Source: Rhizomys pruinosus (Eukaryota; Chordata; Mammalia; Rodentia; Spalacidae). From it: 64,000 nt of DNA. How positions within the stretch are numbered: position 1 is the stretch's first letter; the number at the start of each line of letters is the position of its first letter. A program made the position numbers and the translations under genes. Under the pieces are notes generated by a model. It was not told where the DNA came from, did no database searches, and worked only from the letters and a program-made list of their open reading frames with translations. This document shows, in pieces, positions 33,995-44,524 of this stretch. The stretch spans positions 1,462,493-1,526,492 of the forward strand of contig VZQC01011008.1 of the NCBI GenBank assembly GCA_009823505.1, written 5' to 3'.

Positions 33995-34325
33995 CAGAAT
34001 AGCTCAACTGTGACTGGGGTGTACCTACCTAGCATCACAAAACCCTGGGTTTGATTCCCCAAAATGGAATCAATCTGGTATGGTGACCCACCCTTGTAAT
34101 CCCAGCACTCAGCAGGTGTAGGAAAAAGGATCAGAAGTTCAAGGTCATCCTTGGTTATAGATATCAAATTCAAGGCCAGCATCATGGACTACAAGAAATC
34201 CTGTGTCAAAAAACAAAACAAAACAAAAACAGACTAGGTGTGGTCTCTTCCACCTTTAATCTCAACACTCAGGAAGCAGAAGCAGGCAGATGGGCAAACA
34301 AACAAACAAACAAGTAAGCAAACAA
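33995..34325 (+). mobile_element. B4-type (tRNA+B1) SINE and a partial B1
   Basis: A tRNA-like head (AGCTCAACTGTGACTGGGGT ... GGGTTTGATTCCCC) joins a B1-like tail (TTGTAATCCCAGCACTCAGC ... AAATCCTGTGTCAAAAAAC). A truncated B1 (34232-34295) with a (CAAA)n tail follows. Confidence 0.7.
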
Positions 34326-34384
34326 AATGAACCACAAAAAGATAGACACGACTGAGTTCTTCAGGAATTCTTGGTGGTTTGGAT

Positions 34385-34525
34385 TACCTGTTTCCTTTTT
34401 GAGACAGGATCTCACATGTAGCTTTGGCTGGCCTAAAACTTGCTATGTAGGCCAGAGTTGCCTCAAGTCCACAGCAATCTGCCTCTTGAGTGCTGGGATT
34501 AAAGGACTATGCCTGGAAATTTATG
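34385..34525 (-). mobile_element. B1 SINE
   Basis: GAGACAGGATCTCACATGTA to GTGCTGGGATTAAAGGACTA, read in reverse. Confidence 0.85.
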
Positions 34526-34551
34526 TCTATTTTTCAATTTTAAAATTAAGG

Positions 34552-34729
34552 TGGGACGACAGAGTGGTTAAGAGCACTTAGTGCTCTTTAGGAAAACTCA
34601 GGTTCAGTTCCTAGCACCCATTATCAGGTAGCTTATAACTGCCTGTAATGCCAGTTCCGTGGGATCCAAAACCCTCTGGTCTCCAAGAGTGCCTGCACAC
34701 GTGGTACACATAAACTGACCCAGGTGTGG

Positions 34730-34766
<37 letters not shown>

Positions 34767-34785
34767 TGCATTGAATAAATAAAAA
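34552..34785 (+). mobile_element. B2/B3 SINE with CA repeat
   Basis: AGAGTGGTTAAGAGCACTTA, CAGGTTCAGTTCCTAGCACC and a (CA)n run at 34733-34760, then AATAAATAAAA. Confidence 0.85.
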
Positions 34786-34790
34786 TAGGG

Positions 34791-35006
34791 GCTGGAGAGA
34801 TGGCTCAGCAGTTAAGAGCACTGACTGCTCTTGCAGAGGACCCAGGTTCAATTCCCAGCACTCACATGGCAGGAAAGAACCATCTTTAAGCTGGGTGTGG
34901 TAACGCAGGCCTTTAAACTCACAGAGGATCTCTGTGAGTTCAAGGCCAGCCTGGTCTACAAAGTGAGTTGCAGGCCAGCTGGGGCTATAAGGAGACCCTG
35001 TCTCAA

Positions 35007-35049
<43 letters not shown>

Positions 35050-35085
35050 ATGTTTTAATTAATTAATTAATTAATTAAATAAAAC
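34791..35085 (+). mobile_element. Composite SINE: B2 head joined to B1
   Basis: GGGGCTGGAGAGATGGCTCA to CACATGGCAGGAAAGAACC, then ATCTTTAAG, then CTGGGTGTGGTAACGCAGGC and the B1 body to CCCTGTCTCAATAAATAAAT. Only one tail, (AAAT)n/(AATT)n to 35085. Same head-to-B1 junction as 18197 and 40641. Confidence 0.88.
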
Positions 35086-35089
35086 AGCC

Positions 35090-35255
35090 AGGTGTAGTGT
35101 TGAATCCCTGCTTTTAATTCCAGCACTCAGGAGGCAAAGGCAGGTAGAGCCTCTGTGAGATTGAGGCCAGCCTAGTCTACATAGCAAGTTCCAGGCCCAC
35201 TGGGGCTGCAGGGAGACCCTGGTTCAAAAAGACCGATAAATTAATAAATAAATAA
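35090..35255 (+). mobile_element. B1 SINE
   Basis: CAGCCAGGTGTAGTGTTGAA through CACTCAGGAGGCAAAGGCAG to CCTGGTTCAAAAAGACC. Confidence 0.9.
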
Positions 35256-35261
35256 TTTTGG

Positions 35262-35515
35262 GCTGGAGAGATGACCTAGCGGTTAAGAGCACCAACCCCT
35301 CTTACAGAGGACCCGGGTTCAAGCCCCAGCACCTACATGGCTGCCGAGAACCGTCTGAAACTCCAATTCCAGGAGAACTCCAGTTCCAGGGGAATCCGAC
35401 ACCCTCTTCTGACCTCCGCGGCATTGCATGACACGGGCGCACAAACCTGCATGCAGACAGTACATTCATACACATACAGAAATAAATAAAATTAATAAAA
35501 AAATTAAAAAATAAA
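35262..35515 (+). mobile_element. B2-family SINE (17-bp duplication subtype)
   Basis: GGGCTGGAGAGATGACCTAG to AAATAAATAAAATTAATAAA, with the duplicated CTCCA(A/G)TTCCAGG(A/G)GAA block at about 35361-35394 and retained CpGs. Confidence 0.95.
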
Positions 35516-35534
35516 TAATTTTTTATTTTTTTTT

Positions 35535-35634
35535 TTATTTTTATTTTTTGGTCTTTTTGAGACAGGGTCTCCCTGTAGCCCCAGCTGTCCTGGAACTCAC
35601 TCTGTAAACCAGGCTGGCCTTGAACTCACAAAGA
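35535..35634 (-). mobile_element. B1 SINE running into the assembly gap
   Basis: TTTGAGACAGGGTCTCCCTG to CCTTGAACTCACAAAGA, cut by the N run. Confidence 0.92.
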
Positions 35635-36420
35635 NNNNNNNNNNNNNNNNNNNNNNNNNNNNNNNNNNNNNNNNNNNNNNNNNNNNNNNNNNNNNNNNNN
35701 NNNNNNNNNNNNNNNNNNNNNNNNNNNNNNNNNNNNNNNNNNNNNNNNNNNNNNNNNNNNNNNNNNNNNNNNNNNNNNNNNNNNNNNNNNNNNNNNNNNN
35801 NNNNNNNNNNNNNNNNNNNNNNNNNNNNNNNNNNNNNNNNNNNNNNNNNNNNNNNNNNNNNNNNNNNNNNNNNNNNNNNNNNNNNNNNNNNNNNNNNNNN
35901 NNNNNNNNNNNNNNNNNNNNNNNNNNNNNNNNNNNNNNNNNNNNNNNNNNNNNNNNNNNNNNNNNNNNNNNNNNNNNNNNNNNNNNNNNNNNNNNNNNNN
36001 NNNNNNNNNNNNNNNNNNNNNNNNNNNNNNNNNNNNNNNNNNNNNNNNNNNNNNNNNNNNNNNNNNNNNNNNNNNNNNNNNNNNNNNNNNNNNNNNNNNN
36101 NNNNNNNNNNNNNNNNNNNNNNNNNNNNNNNNNNNNNNNNNNNNNNNNNNNNNNNNNNNNNNNNNNNNNNNNNNNNNNNNNNNNNNNNNNNNNNNNNNNN
36201 NNNNNNNNNNNNNNNNNNNNNNNNNNNNNNNNNNNNNNNNNNNNNNNNNNNNNNNNNNNNNNNNNNNNNNNNNNNNNNNNNNNNNNNNNNNNNNNNNNNN
36301 NNNNNNNNNNNNNNNNNNNNNNNNNNNNNNNNNNNNNNNNNNNNNNNNNNNNNNNNNNNNNNNNNNNNNNNNNNNNNNNNNNNNNNNNNNNNNNNNNNNN
36401 NNNNNNNNNNNNNNNNNNNN
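35635..36420. other. Assembly gap (786 N)
   Basis: Unsequenced. It is bounded on both sides by minus-strand SINEs (B1 on the left, B2 on the right), so the gap is probably repeat-driven. Frames spanning it are meaningless. Confidence 1.
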
Positions 36421-36660
36421 TTATTAATTTTATTTATTTCTGTATGTGTACGAATGTATTGTCTGCATGCAAGTTTGTGCACCCGTGTCGTGCAATGCCG
36501 CGGAGGTCAGAAGAGGGTGTTGGATTCCCCTGGAACTGGAGTTCTCCTGGAATTGGAGTTTCAGACGGTTCTCGGCCGCCATGAGGGTGCTGGGGATTGA
36601 ACCCGGGTCCTCTGTAAGAGCGGTCGGCGCTCTTAACCGCTAGGCCATCTCTCCAGCCCC
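36421..36660 (-). mobile_element. B2-family SINE (17-bp duplication subtype)
   Basis: Minus strand from CCATCTCTCCAGCCCC at 36660 back to the tail at the gap edge. It is very close to consensus with many CpGs. Confidence 0.95.
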
Positions 36661-36663
36661 TTT

Positions 36664-36915
36664 TTTTTGGTATTTTTGAGACAGGGTCTCCCTTTAGTCC
36701 CAGCTGGCTTGGAGTTCACTCTGTAGACCAGGCTGGCCTTGAACTCACAGAGCTCTGCATGCCTCTGCCTCCTGAGTGTCTTTCTCATTTTTTTAATCTT
36801 GAGATAGACTTGCTATGTAGCCCTAACTGGCCTGGACCTTACTACATAGTCCAGGATGACCTTCAAAATATGACACTGATAGGATTACGGGAATGGGCCA
36901 CCAAACCTATCCCAC
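36664..36915 (-). mobile_element. Two B1 SINEs (one young, one old)
   Basis: 36668-36780 is a clear minus-strand B1 (GAGACAGGGTCTCCCTTTAG). 36790-36910 is a diverged second one (TTGAGATAGACTTGCTATGT ... CCACCAAACCTATCCC). Confidence 0.8.
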
Positions 36916-36948
36916 AAAATTTTTGAGCTTAAAAGAATAATTATGGGG

Positions 36949-37170
36949 GCTAGAGAGATGGCCTAGTGGTTAAGAGCACCAACTGCTCTTGCAGAGGACC
37001 TGGGTTCGAACCCCAGCACCCACATGGCGGCTGAGAACCGTCTTTGACTCCCGTTCCAGGGAATCTGACACCTTCTTCTGACCTCTGAGGGCATTGCATA
37101 ACATATGTGCACTTACATGCAAGCAATATATTCATACACATAAAATGAAAATAATAAAATACTTTAGAAA
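36949..37170 (+). mobile_element. B2-family SINE without the duplication
   Basis: GGGGCTAGAGAGATGGCCTA to ATACACATAAAATGAAAATA. Only a single CCCGTTCCAGGGAATC block is present. Confidence 0.92.
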
Positions 37171-37204
37171 TTCATAAGCCAGCATATATATGTATATATG
37201 TATA

Positions 37205-37342
37205 ATTTTTTTGAGATGGGGGCTCCCTGTTGCCCCAGCTGCCCTAGAACTATGTAGACCAGGCTGGCCTTGAACTCATAGAGATCCACATGCCTCTCCT
37301 GAGTGCTGGGATTAAAGGTGTACACCACCATGCCTGGGTATA
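37205..37342 (-). mobile_element. B1 SINE
   Basis: TTTGAGATGGGGGCTCCCTG to GTGTACACCACCATGCCTGG, minus strand. Confidence 0.88.
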
Positions 37343-37494
37343 TTTTTAATTTTTAAGCTTTGCTTGTTCTTGAAACCTTGAAGTAAATCACATTCTTTGA
37401 GTAATGTAATATAGAGAGCCACAGATCCCAAAGTATGGTATAGTTCTTTCTCTTGAGAAAACAGCACCAATATTTTATGGATGTGCCCTTTTCT

Positions 37495-37498
<4 letters not shown>

Positions 37499-37538
<40 letters not shown>
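37499..37538. repeat. (CT)n microsatellite
   Basis: About 20 CT steps. Confidence 0.98.
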
Positions 37539-37540
<2 letters not shown>

Positions 37541-37572
37541 ACTTTTAAAAACTCACTAACATTGCTTCACTC

Positions 37573-38113
37573 TGATTTGCCCTGACATTCTTTTCTGATG
37601 TCTGGTTAAAAATTCCACATTACCTTGAAATGGCAAAACTAACTCCATTTTATTTTAGTTGGCTTTTGCTTTACCCTGTGTCTCTGCCCAGCCATTCCCC
37701 CTACAGTCAGCCAGGAAGAATGTTACATACAGGCAGTTTCAGGGAGTACATTGTTTCTTCAATAATGGGAAACTTACAAGTAGCCAGGTAGCACTTCCAG
37801 ACAGCAGCACGTCCTCTCTCCCAACTATACCTGCATCTCCATGGAACCCATTGTCTCTGCAATTCTGAGAAACTTTTTTTCCCTGACTGAAACATTTTGT
37901 TAACTGAAAACCACTTTGGTAACTGACCTGTTCTGGTCTGATATAACTATGGTTATTGGCTTTGCTTCTAGCTCCCTGTAACTGTGGTTTTAAACTTTAT
38001 AAACCCTACCCTGATTCTTCTCAAGGTTGAGAGTTCTTTGGGCCTACTAATAAAGGACTTCTAATTCTTCCATCACTATGTGGTATTCCTCTGTGCCTCT
38101 CAAACTATTACAA
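37573..38113 (+). mobile_element. Solo LTR, class I (ERV1)-like
   Basis: The U3/R/U5 order is visible: TATA-like CTTTATAAACC near 37997, a GTTGAGAGTTCTTTGGGCC block, AATAAAGG at 38049 and the U5-like CACTATGTGGTATTCCTCTG. It ends near 38113 (CTATTACAACA). The 5' edge is approximate. No internal region adjoins it. Confidence 0.65.
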
Positions 38114-38394
38114 CATGAGTGGAGGTTCCTTAGTGGAGGAAGCACTCCCCAGGTTGCTGGCTGTAGTGCTGAGTTATGTCTCCCGGCCACAGAAAATTAA
38201 TAAAGTCTACAGCAAAAGATCAATTTGAAAAAAAATAGGAAGAGCAGGGGAGAGTGGGTCAAAGGGGCTTTGTGTACATAGTAAGAGTCACCAAGAAATA
38301 GGAAATCAATAACAGAATGACTAGAAGCTTGGCTATCTTCCCAGAGTCTGACAGCATTCAGCCTGTTGTCCAAGCCAGCAAGCACTTTGATTTA

Positions 38395-38421
38395 TTTTTT
38401 ATTTTATTTATTTATTTATTT

Positions 38422-38457
<36 letters not shown>

Positions 38458-38610
38458 TTTTTTGTCTTCTCGATACAGGGTCTCTCTGTAGCCCCAACTG
38501 TCCTGGAACTCACTCTGTAGACCAGGCTGGCCTTGAACTCACAGAAATCTGCCTGCCTCTGCCTCCCAAGTGCTAGGATTAAAGGCGTGTGCCACCACAC
38601 TGGCTTGTTT
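38395..38610 (-). mobile_element. B1 SINE with (ATTT)n tail
   Basis: (TTTA)n at 38395-38460, then CGATACAGGGTCTCTCTGTA to GTGTGCCACCACACTGGC. Confidence 0.92.
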
Positions 38611-38639
38611 TATTTTTTATTTTATTTATTTATTTTATA

Positions 38640-38885
38640 TATATATTTTTAAATTTTATTTATTTTTGTATGTATATGAATGTACTGTCTGCATGTAGGT
38701 TTCTGCACCCATGTCGTGCAATGCCTTGGAGGTCAGAAGAGGGTCTCGGATTCCCCTGGAACTGGAGTTCTCCTGGAATTGGAGTTACAGACGGTTCTTA
38801 TCCACCATGTGGGTGCTGGGGATCAAACCCGGGTCCTCTGCAAAAGCAGTCGGTGCTCTTAACCACTAGGCTATCTCTCCAGCCC
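38640..38885 (-). mobile_element. B2-family SINE (17-bp duplication subtype)
   Basis: Minus strand, 5' end at the CTCTCCAGCCCC near 38885, duplicated block present at about 38756-38790. Confidence 0.95.
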
Positions 38886-38928
38886 CTTGTTTTATTTGTT
38901 AAGACTTACTTAAAATATTTTATTTTAG

Positions 38929-39400
38929 GGGCTGGAGAGATGGCCTAGTGGTTAGGAGCACCGACTGCTCTTGCAGAGGACCTGGGTTCATTCCCCAGCA
39001 CCCACATGATGGCTAAGAACTGTCTTGGGGCTAGAGAGATGGCCTAGCGGTTAAGAGGGCTGACCGCTCTTACAGAGGACCCGGGTTTGATCCCCAGCAC
39101 CCACATGGTGGCTGAGAACCGTCTGAAACTCCAATTCCAGGAGAACTCCAGTTCCAGGGGAATCCAACACCCTCTTCTGACCTCCGCGGCATTGCACGAC
39201 ACGGGTGCACAAACTTGCATGCAGAACATTGATACACATACATAAATAAAAAAAATTAAAAAAAAAAGAACTGTCTTTAACTCCAGTTCCAGGGGAATCT
39301 GACACCGTCTTCTGACCTCCGTGGCATTGCATGACATAGGTGCACAAACATACATGCAGACAGTACATTCATACACATAAAATAATAAATAATAAAATAC
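38929..39400 (+). mobile_element. B2 SINE without duplication, split by a younger B2
   Basis: The outer element is 38929-39026 plus 39266-39400, single-block type. The inner B2 inserted in it at AAGAACTGTCTT. Confidence 0.93.
39027..39265 (+). mobile_element. B2-family SINE (17-bp duplication subtype), nested
   Basis: The inner element carries the duplicated block. Its TSD AAGAACTGTCTT lies at 39015-39026 and 39266-39277. This shows the duplication subtype was active after the single-block subtype. Confidence 0.95.
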
Positions 39401-39404
39401 TTTA

Positions 39405-39716
39405 TTTTATTATTTTTTATTTTATGTGTATAAGTGTTTTGCCTACATGTATGTAAGTGAACCACATTTCCTATGCAATGCCCACAGAGGCCAGAAGAAG
39501 GTGTTGGATCCCCTGGAACTGGAGATTTGGATGGTTGTTAGCCATCATGTGGGTGCTGGGAATCAAAACCAGGTCCTTCCTCTAGAAGAACAGCAAGTGT
39601 TCTGGAGGTATGGATGGTTGTTAGCCATCATTTGTGTGCTGGGAATCAAAACTCGGTCCTTCCTCTAGAAGAACAGCAAGTGTTCTTAACTGCTAAACCA
39701 CCTCTTCGTCCTCTGA
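39405..39716 (-). mobile_element. B2/B3 SINE with an 83-bp internal duplication
   Basis: Minus-strand element. GATGGTTGTTAGCCATCAT and GTCCTTCCTCTAGAAGAACA occur twice, 83 bp apart (about 39525-39690), a local tandem duplication inside the element. Confidence 0.85.
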
Positions 39717-39717
39717 C

Positions 39718-40062
39718 TTATTTACTTTTATTTTATGTCTATAAGTGTTTTCACTGCATGTATGTGTATCTGATATATGCAGTGCCCTAGGAGGCCAGAA
39801 GATGACGATATAGCCTCCAAGCAGGCACTGGAAACTGAACCTGGGTCTTATTTTATTTTAATATTGTATATGTTTGAGTGCTTTGCCTGCATGTGTGTAA
39901 GTACACTACATGTGTGAAATGCCTGTGGAGCCCTGAAGAGGCATCAGATCACTTGGAACTGGAGGTACAGACAGTTGTTAGCCATGTGAGGATACTGGGA
40001 ACTGAACCTGGGTCCTCTGCAAGAGGAGCAAGTACTTAACCACTGAGCCATCTCTCTAGCTC
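39718..40062 (-). mobile_element. Two B2/B3 SINEs, nested
   Basis: 39718-39848 (CTGCATGTATGTGTATCTGA ... ACTGAACCTGGGTC) and 39850-40062 (TGCCTGCATGTGTGTAAGTA ... CCATCTCTCTAGCTCC), both minus. Confidence 0.8.
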
Positions 40063-40640
40063 CATTTATTTTGTTTTGTTTGGTGTTCTAGTGTCCTTTC
40101 AATTGCTGGGACAAAACATCCTGACCAATTCCAACTTGGGGTGGAAAGGGTTTATTTGGCTCACATCTCCTGGGTCACAGTTCATGACTGATGGAGCCCA
40201 GCATAGGAACTCAGGGCAGGAACCTGGAGGCAGGAACTGAAGCACAAGCCATGGAGGAATCTGCTTACTGGCTTGCTCCCCTGACCCATGCCCAGTCTGC
40301 TTTCTTATACTATACATAACAACCTGCCCAGGGTGGCATCACCCATAGTGGGCTGGGCCCTCCCACATAACTCAACAATCAAGACAATATTCCACAGACA
40401 TGGCCACAGGCCAGTCCAATGGAGCCAATTCCCCAGTTGAGGCTCCTTCAATCCAGGTGTGTCAAGTTGACACTAATGCTATACAGCACAATTGACCCCT
40501 TGTCAACCTGATACACAAAACACATCACTATTAAAGCATCACCTTTCCATTTCTTGTCCCCAAGGTATGACATTAACATTAATCACAACCTAAGACAATA
40601 CAACCTTAAAAGCCCCACAGTTCTTAAAAAGTCCAGAAAC

Positions 40641-40842
40641 GGGGCTGGAGAGATGGCTCAGTGGTTAAGAGTGCTGGCTGCTCTTGCAGAGGACCTGGCT
40701 TCAATTACCAGCACCCACATGGCAGCTAAGAACTGTCTTTAAATCAGGCATGGTGGCACATGCCTTTAATCCTAGCACTCAGGAGGCAGAGGCAGGCAGA
40801 TCTCTGTGAGTTCAAGGCCAGCCTGGTCTACAGAGTGAGTTC
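40641..40842 (+). mobile_element. Composite SINE: B2 head joined to B1 (3' truncated)
   Basis: GGGGCTGGAGAGATGGCTCA to GGCAGCTAAGAACTGTC, then TTTAAAT, then CAGGCATGGTGGCACATGCC and B1 to CTGGTCTACAGAGTGAGTTC, where it stops. Confidence 0.88.
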
Positions 40843-40882
40843 AAAGTCTCTTAACTATGGGCTCCTGTAAAATCCAAAACAA

Positions 40883-41085
40883 GGGCTGGAGAGATGGCTC
40901 AGTGGTTAAGAGCATGGACTGCTCTTGCAGAGGGCGCGGGTTCCCAGCACCCACATGGCGGCTAAGAACCGTCTTTAACTCCAGTTCCAGGGGAATCTGA
41001 CACCCTCTTCTGACCTCCAAGGCATTGCATGACATGGGTGCACCAACCTACATGCAGACAGTTCATTCATACACATTAAAAAAAA
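40883..41085 (+). mobile_element. B2 SINE without the duplication
   Basis: GGGCTGGAGAGATGGCTCAG to TTCATTCATACACATTAAAA, single CTCCAGTTCCAGGGGAA block. Confidence 0.93.
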
Positions 41086-41814
41086 AGTACTGTCTTATTT
41101 CAAAGAGAAGAATTGGGGACATCTAAGCAAAACCTAAGTCCAGCAAAGTAGCTCAAAGCTGGACATCTAGGATTCACTCACAATCTTCTGGGTTCCAAAG
41201 GGTTTCATCACCTCTCCTTCTCTGACTCTGCCGTCCACAGCACACACAGCTCAACTCACAGGCCCAGGCCAGCTCCATTCCACACCTGCTGCTGCTCTTG
41301 GTGGTCATCCCATGGTCCTGCAAAAAAGCTGGGGTGTCCACTGAAACTGAGGCAGCAACATCTTCACCAGTTCTCTCTTCTGACCTCTCCTGGTGCAAAG
41401 CCTCAGTGTCTCTTCATGACCACTGCAATCTTGGGGTCTTCACTGCAACCGTGGGTGCACTTTCACCAATGGCCTTTCCTGGCATCTCACAGTGCCAAGC
41501 CTCAGCTGCTCTCTATGACCCCTTCACATTTCAACACCAGAACCACATAGGAGACTCTTACACATTACCAAGTCCTGCTTGAGGTGGAGGTTCAGACCCC
41601 CTCTGAACCTCAGCTTATGTATGCTGACCCTGAGGAAATTCTTCCCAGAAGGTTTCACCACTATGATGCCGGTCTCTGCTGGTTTTTCAGACCCAGCTAA
41701 CCAGCATCAATTGTCCCAGTATAACAAAGGTTTCACTTCAGGTTCTAGTCTCGTTACTTACAGCTGATTCTTCAGCCCTGGCTGACCAGAACCCACAGAT
41801 TCTTAATTAAAAAA

Positions 41815-41966
41815 ATATCATGCAGTGGTGGCACGCACCTTTAATCCTAGGACTCGGGAGGCAGAGGCAGGTGGATCTCTGTGAGTTCAAGGCCAGCCTG
41901 GTCTACACAGAGAGCTCCAGACCAGCTGGGACTAAAGAGAGAGCCTGTCTCAAAAAGACCAAAAAA
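41815..41966 (+). mobile_element. B1 SINE
   Basis: CATGCAGTGGTGGCACGCAC to GAGCCTGTCTCAAAAAGACC. Confidence 0.92.
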
Positions 41967-42404
41967 TCATGCACACAACCCTCATGGTCTCTGCTTCCCC
42001 TTGAAGCCTCACAAGCCAGGCCTCCATTGTCTACAACTCTTTTAGCATAACTGTTCCAAGTTCCACAGCAATGAACTTTAGACACTCAATGATTTTTCTA
42101 GCCCAAAGTTCCAAAGGTTTCCATAATCGCCCCCCCCCCCCAGAACACCAAGGTCAGGTCTGTCACAGCAATCCCTGACTCCTGGTACCAATTTCTGTTC
42201 TAGTTTCCTTTCAATTGCTGTGACAAAACACTCTGACCAATTCCAACTTGGGGAAGAAAGGGTTTATTTGGCTCACATCTCCCGGGTCACAGTTCATCAC
42301 TAAGAGAGCCCACCATAGGAACCTGGAGGAAGGAGCTGAAGCATGGCCATGGAGGAACACTGCTTACTGGCTGCTCCCCTGGCCCATGCCCAGCCTACTT
42401 TCTT

Positions 42405-42570
42405 TTTTTGTTGTTGTTTGTTTTGGTAATTTTTAGGCAGGATCTCCCTTTTAGTCCCAGCTGGCCTGGAGCTCACTCTGTAAACCAGGCTGGCTTGAAC
42501 TCACAGAGATCCTCTTGCCTCTGCCTGCCGAGTGCTGGGATTGAAGGTGTGCACCACCACACCCAGCCCC
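42405..42570 (-). mobile_element. B1 SINE in the 5' LTR of the MaLR element
   Basis: Minus-strand B1 with TSD AGCCT(A/T)CTTTCTT at 42392-42404 and 42571-42583, splitting the LTR. Confidence 0.93.
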
Positions 42571-42754
42571 AGCCTTCTTTCTTATACTGTACATAACAAC
42601 CTGCCTGGGGTGGCATCACCCAACATAATTCAACAACCAAGACAATACTCCACAGACCTGGCCTCAGCCCAGTCCAATGGAGCCAATTCCCCAACTGAGG
42701 CTCCCACAACGCAGGTGTGTCAAGTTGACACTAAAGCCATTCAAAACATTTGAT

Positions 42755-42930
42755 TTGTGTTTGTTTGTTTGCTTGCTTGTTTGAGACAAGGTCTCACTAT
42801 GCAGCTCTGGGTGCCCTGGAATTCAAGTCTCCCCTTGAACTCATAGAGATCCACCTGTCTCTGCCTCCAGAATGCTGGGATTAAAGCATGTGCCACATGT
42901 GCCACCATGCCCGACCTATTTACTTTTGAA
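42755..42930 (-). mobile_element. B1 SINE
   Basis: GTTTGAGACAAGGTCTCACT to AAAGCATGTGCCACATGTGC, minus strand. Confidence 0.88.
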
Positions 42931-42937
42931 AGAGGAC

Positions 42938-43112
42938 CTAGCTGGGCATGGTAGCACGAGCCTTTAATCCCAGCACTCGGGAGGTAGAGGTGGGTGGATC
43001 TCTGTCAGTTCAAGGCCAGCCTGGTCTACAGAGCGAGCTCCAGGACAGCTGGNCTTCCAGCTTCTGCCTCCCAAGCGCTGGGATTACAGGTATGTGCCAC
43101 CGCACTGGGTTT
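42938..43112 (+). mobile_element. B1 cut by a single N and a reversed B1 piece
   Basis: A plus-strand B1 runs to CTCCAGGACAGCTGG at 43052. It meets one N at 43053 and is followed by a minus-strand B1 3' piece (GCCTCCCAAGCGCTGGGATT). The abrupt switch looks like a contig join. Confidence 0.8.
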
Positions 43113-43234
43113 TATGAGGTACTGGGGAAGAAACCTAGGGCTCTGTGCTTCTGGGTAATGACTCTACCAACTGAACCACATCCCAGCCCATCTATAAACT
43201 TGTGGATTTTCTATTTGCCTGTGGAAACTACTCA

Positions 43235-43398
43235 GTTTTTTTTTCCTTTGGTATTTTTGAGACAGGGTTTCCCTGTAGCTCCAGCTGTCCTGGAACTCGC
43301 TCTGTAGACCAGGCTGGCCTTGAACTCACAGAGATCTGCCTGCCTCTGCCTCCCTTGTGCTGGGATCAAAGGTGTGTGCCACAATACCCAGCTACTAT
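43235..43398 (-). mobile_element. B1 SINE
   Basis: TTTGAGACAGGGTTTCCCTG to AGGTGTGTGCCACAATACCC. Confidence 0.92.
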
Positions 43399-43565
43399 AG
43401 ATTATTTTTCCATTGCAAAATATATGACGTCCCCAAGAGAGGGCAATGGGAAAGGGTGAAAATTCTTAAAGTGTGTTATATTCACATGTGAAAAATGTCA
43501 CAGTGAAACCCATTATTTTGCACAATTAATATCCACTAATAGAAAGGTTTTAAAAGAAATGAAGG

Positions 43566-43795
43566 GTGGCTGGAGAGATGGCCTAGCAGTTAAGAGCACC
43601 CACTGCTCTTGCAGAGGACCCAGGTTCAATCCCCAGCACCCACATGGTGGCTGAGAACCATGTTTAAGACGAGTTCCAGGGGAATCCAACACCCTCTTCT
43701 GACCTCCTGGGCATTGCACCACATGGGTGCACAAACCTACATGCAGACAGTACATTCATACACATACAAAATAAATAAAATAAAACAAAAAAGAA
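43566..43795 (+). mobile_element. B2 SINE without the duplication
   Basis: GGCTGGAGAGATGGCCTAGC to ACACATACAAAATAAATAAA. A single block (ACGAGTTCCAGGGGAATCC). Confidence 0.93.
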
Positions 43796-43799
43796 ATGA

Positions 43800-44038
43800 A
43801 GGGATGGCTTAATGGTAAAAGGTATTAGCTGCCTAAACTTGATAACCTGAATTCCATCCCTGGAACCCACATTGAAAAGTGGATGAAGGCTGGGTATGGT
43901 AGCCCACACCTTTAAGCAACCAGGAGGCAGAGGAGGACAGATTTCTGTAAATGTGAGGCCAACATGGTCTACATAGTGTCAGGTCAGCCAGGGCTGCATA
44001 GTCAAACCCTGTTTCAAAAAACAAAAACAGAAAACTGG
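43800..44038 (+). mobile_element. B4-type tRNA+B1 composite SINE (old)
   Basis: The head GGGATGGCTTAATGGTAAAA ... CCATCCCTGGAACCCAC joins a B1-like tail (GGCTGGGTATGGTAGCCCAC ... AAACCCTGTTTCAAAAAAC). Confidence 0.7.
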
Positions 44039-44042
44039 ATGC

Positions 44043-44270
44043 AGGGGCTGGAGAGATGGCTCAGTATTAAAGGGTGTGTACTGCTCTTACAGAGGACCTT
44101 AATTCACTTCCCAGAGCCCATGTTGGACAGCTGACAACTGCCTATAACTCCAGCTCCAAGGGAATCAAGTGCCTCTGGCCTCTGCAGGTATCTGCACTTA
44201 CATGCAGTACCCACACATAGACACACATACACAGAATTTAAAAATAATAAAAATAAATATAGTTTTTAAA
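44043..44270 (+). mobile_element. B2/B3 SINE
   Basis: GGGGCTGGAGAGATGGCTCA to GAATTTAAAAATAATAAAAA. B3-like middle (CTCCAGCTCCAAGGGAATC). Confidence 0.9.
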
Positions 44271-44282
44271 ACCCCACACAAG

Positions 44283-44518
44283 GGGCTGGAGAGATGGCCT
44301 AGCAGTTAAGAGCACCAACTGCTCTTGCAGAGGACCCGGGTTCGATCCCCAGCACCCACATGGTGGCCGAGAACCATATTTAACTCCAGTTCCAGGGGAA
44401 GCCGACACCCTCTTCTGACCTCTGCGGCATTGCACAACACGGGTACACAAACCTGGATGCAGACAGTACATTCATACATATAAAAAAATAAATTAAATTA
44501 AAACACACACACACACAC
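44283..44518 (+). mobile_element. B2 SINE without the duplication
   Basis: GGGGCTGGAGAGATGGCCTA to a tail with (CA)n at 44502-44518. Confidence 0.93.
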
Positions 44519-44524
44519 AGACAT

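Larger units (their letters stand above)
40084..42748 (-). mobile_element. Near-complete MaLR-type LTR element
   Basis: Two LTRs of the type seen solo at 5128 and 19826 bracket an internal region. On the minus strand the 5' LTR is 42748-42196. Next is a PBS, TGGTACCAGGAGT (42190-42178), which fits the 3' end of a tRNA-Leu. The internal region runs to 40491 and contains AAGGGG near the end as a polypurine tract. The 3' LTR is 40490-40084. The flanks TTTGG / TTTGA agree at 4 of 5 positions. The internal region is non-coding as read, about 1.15 kb once three SINEs are removed. It is a non-autonomous element. Confidence 0.88.

Noticed and set aside
35541..36600. Frames of over 300 codons across the N gap
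   Set aside because: They consist of Ns; only SINE sequence is at each end.
40554..42200. Protein-coding exons in the 41 kb region
   Set aside because: The open frames fall in the interior of the MaLR element, which lacks recognisable retroviral domains here.
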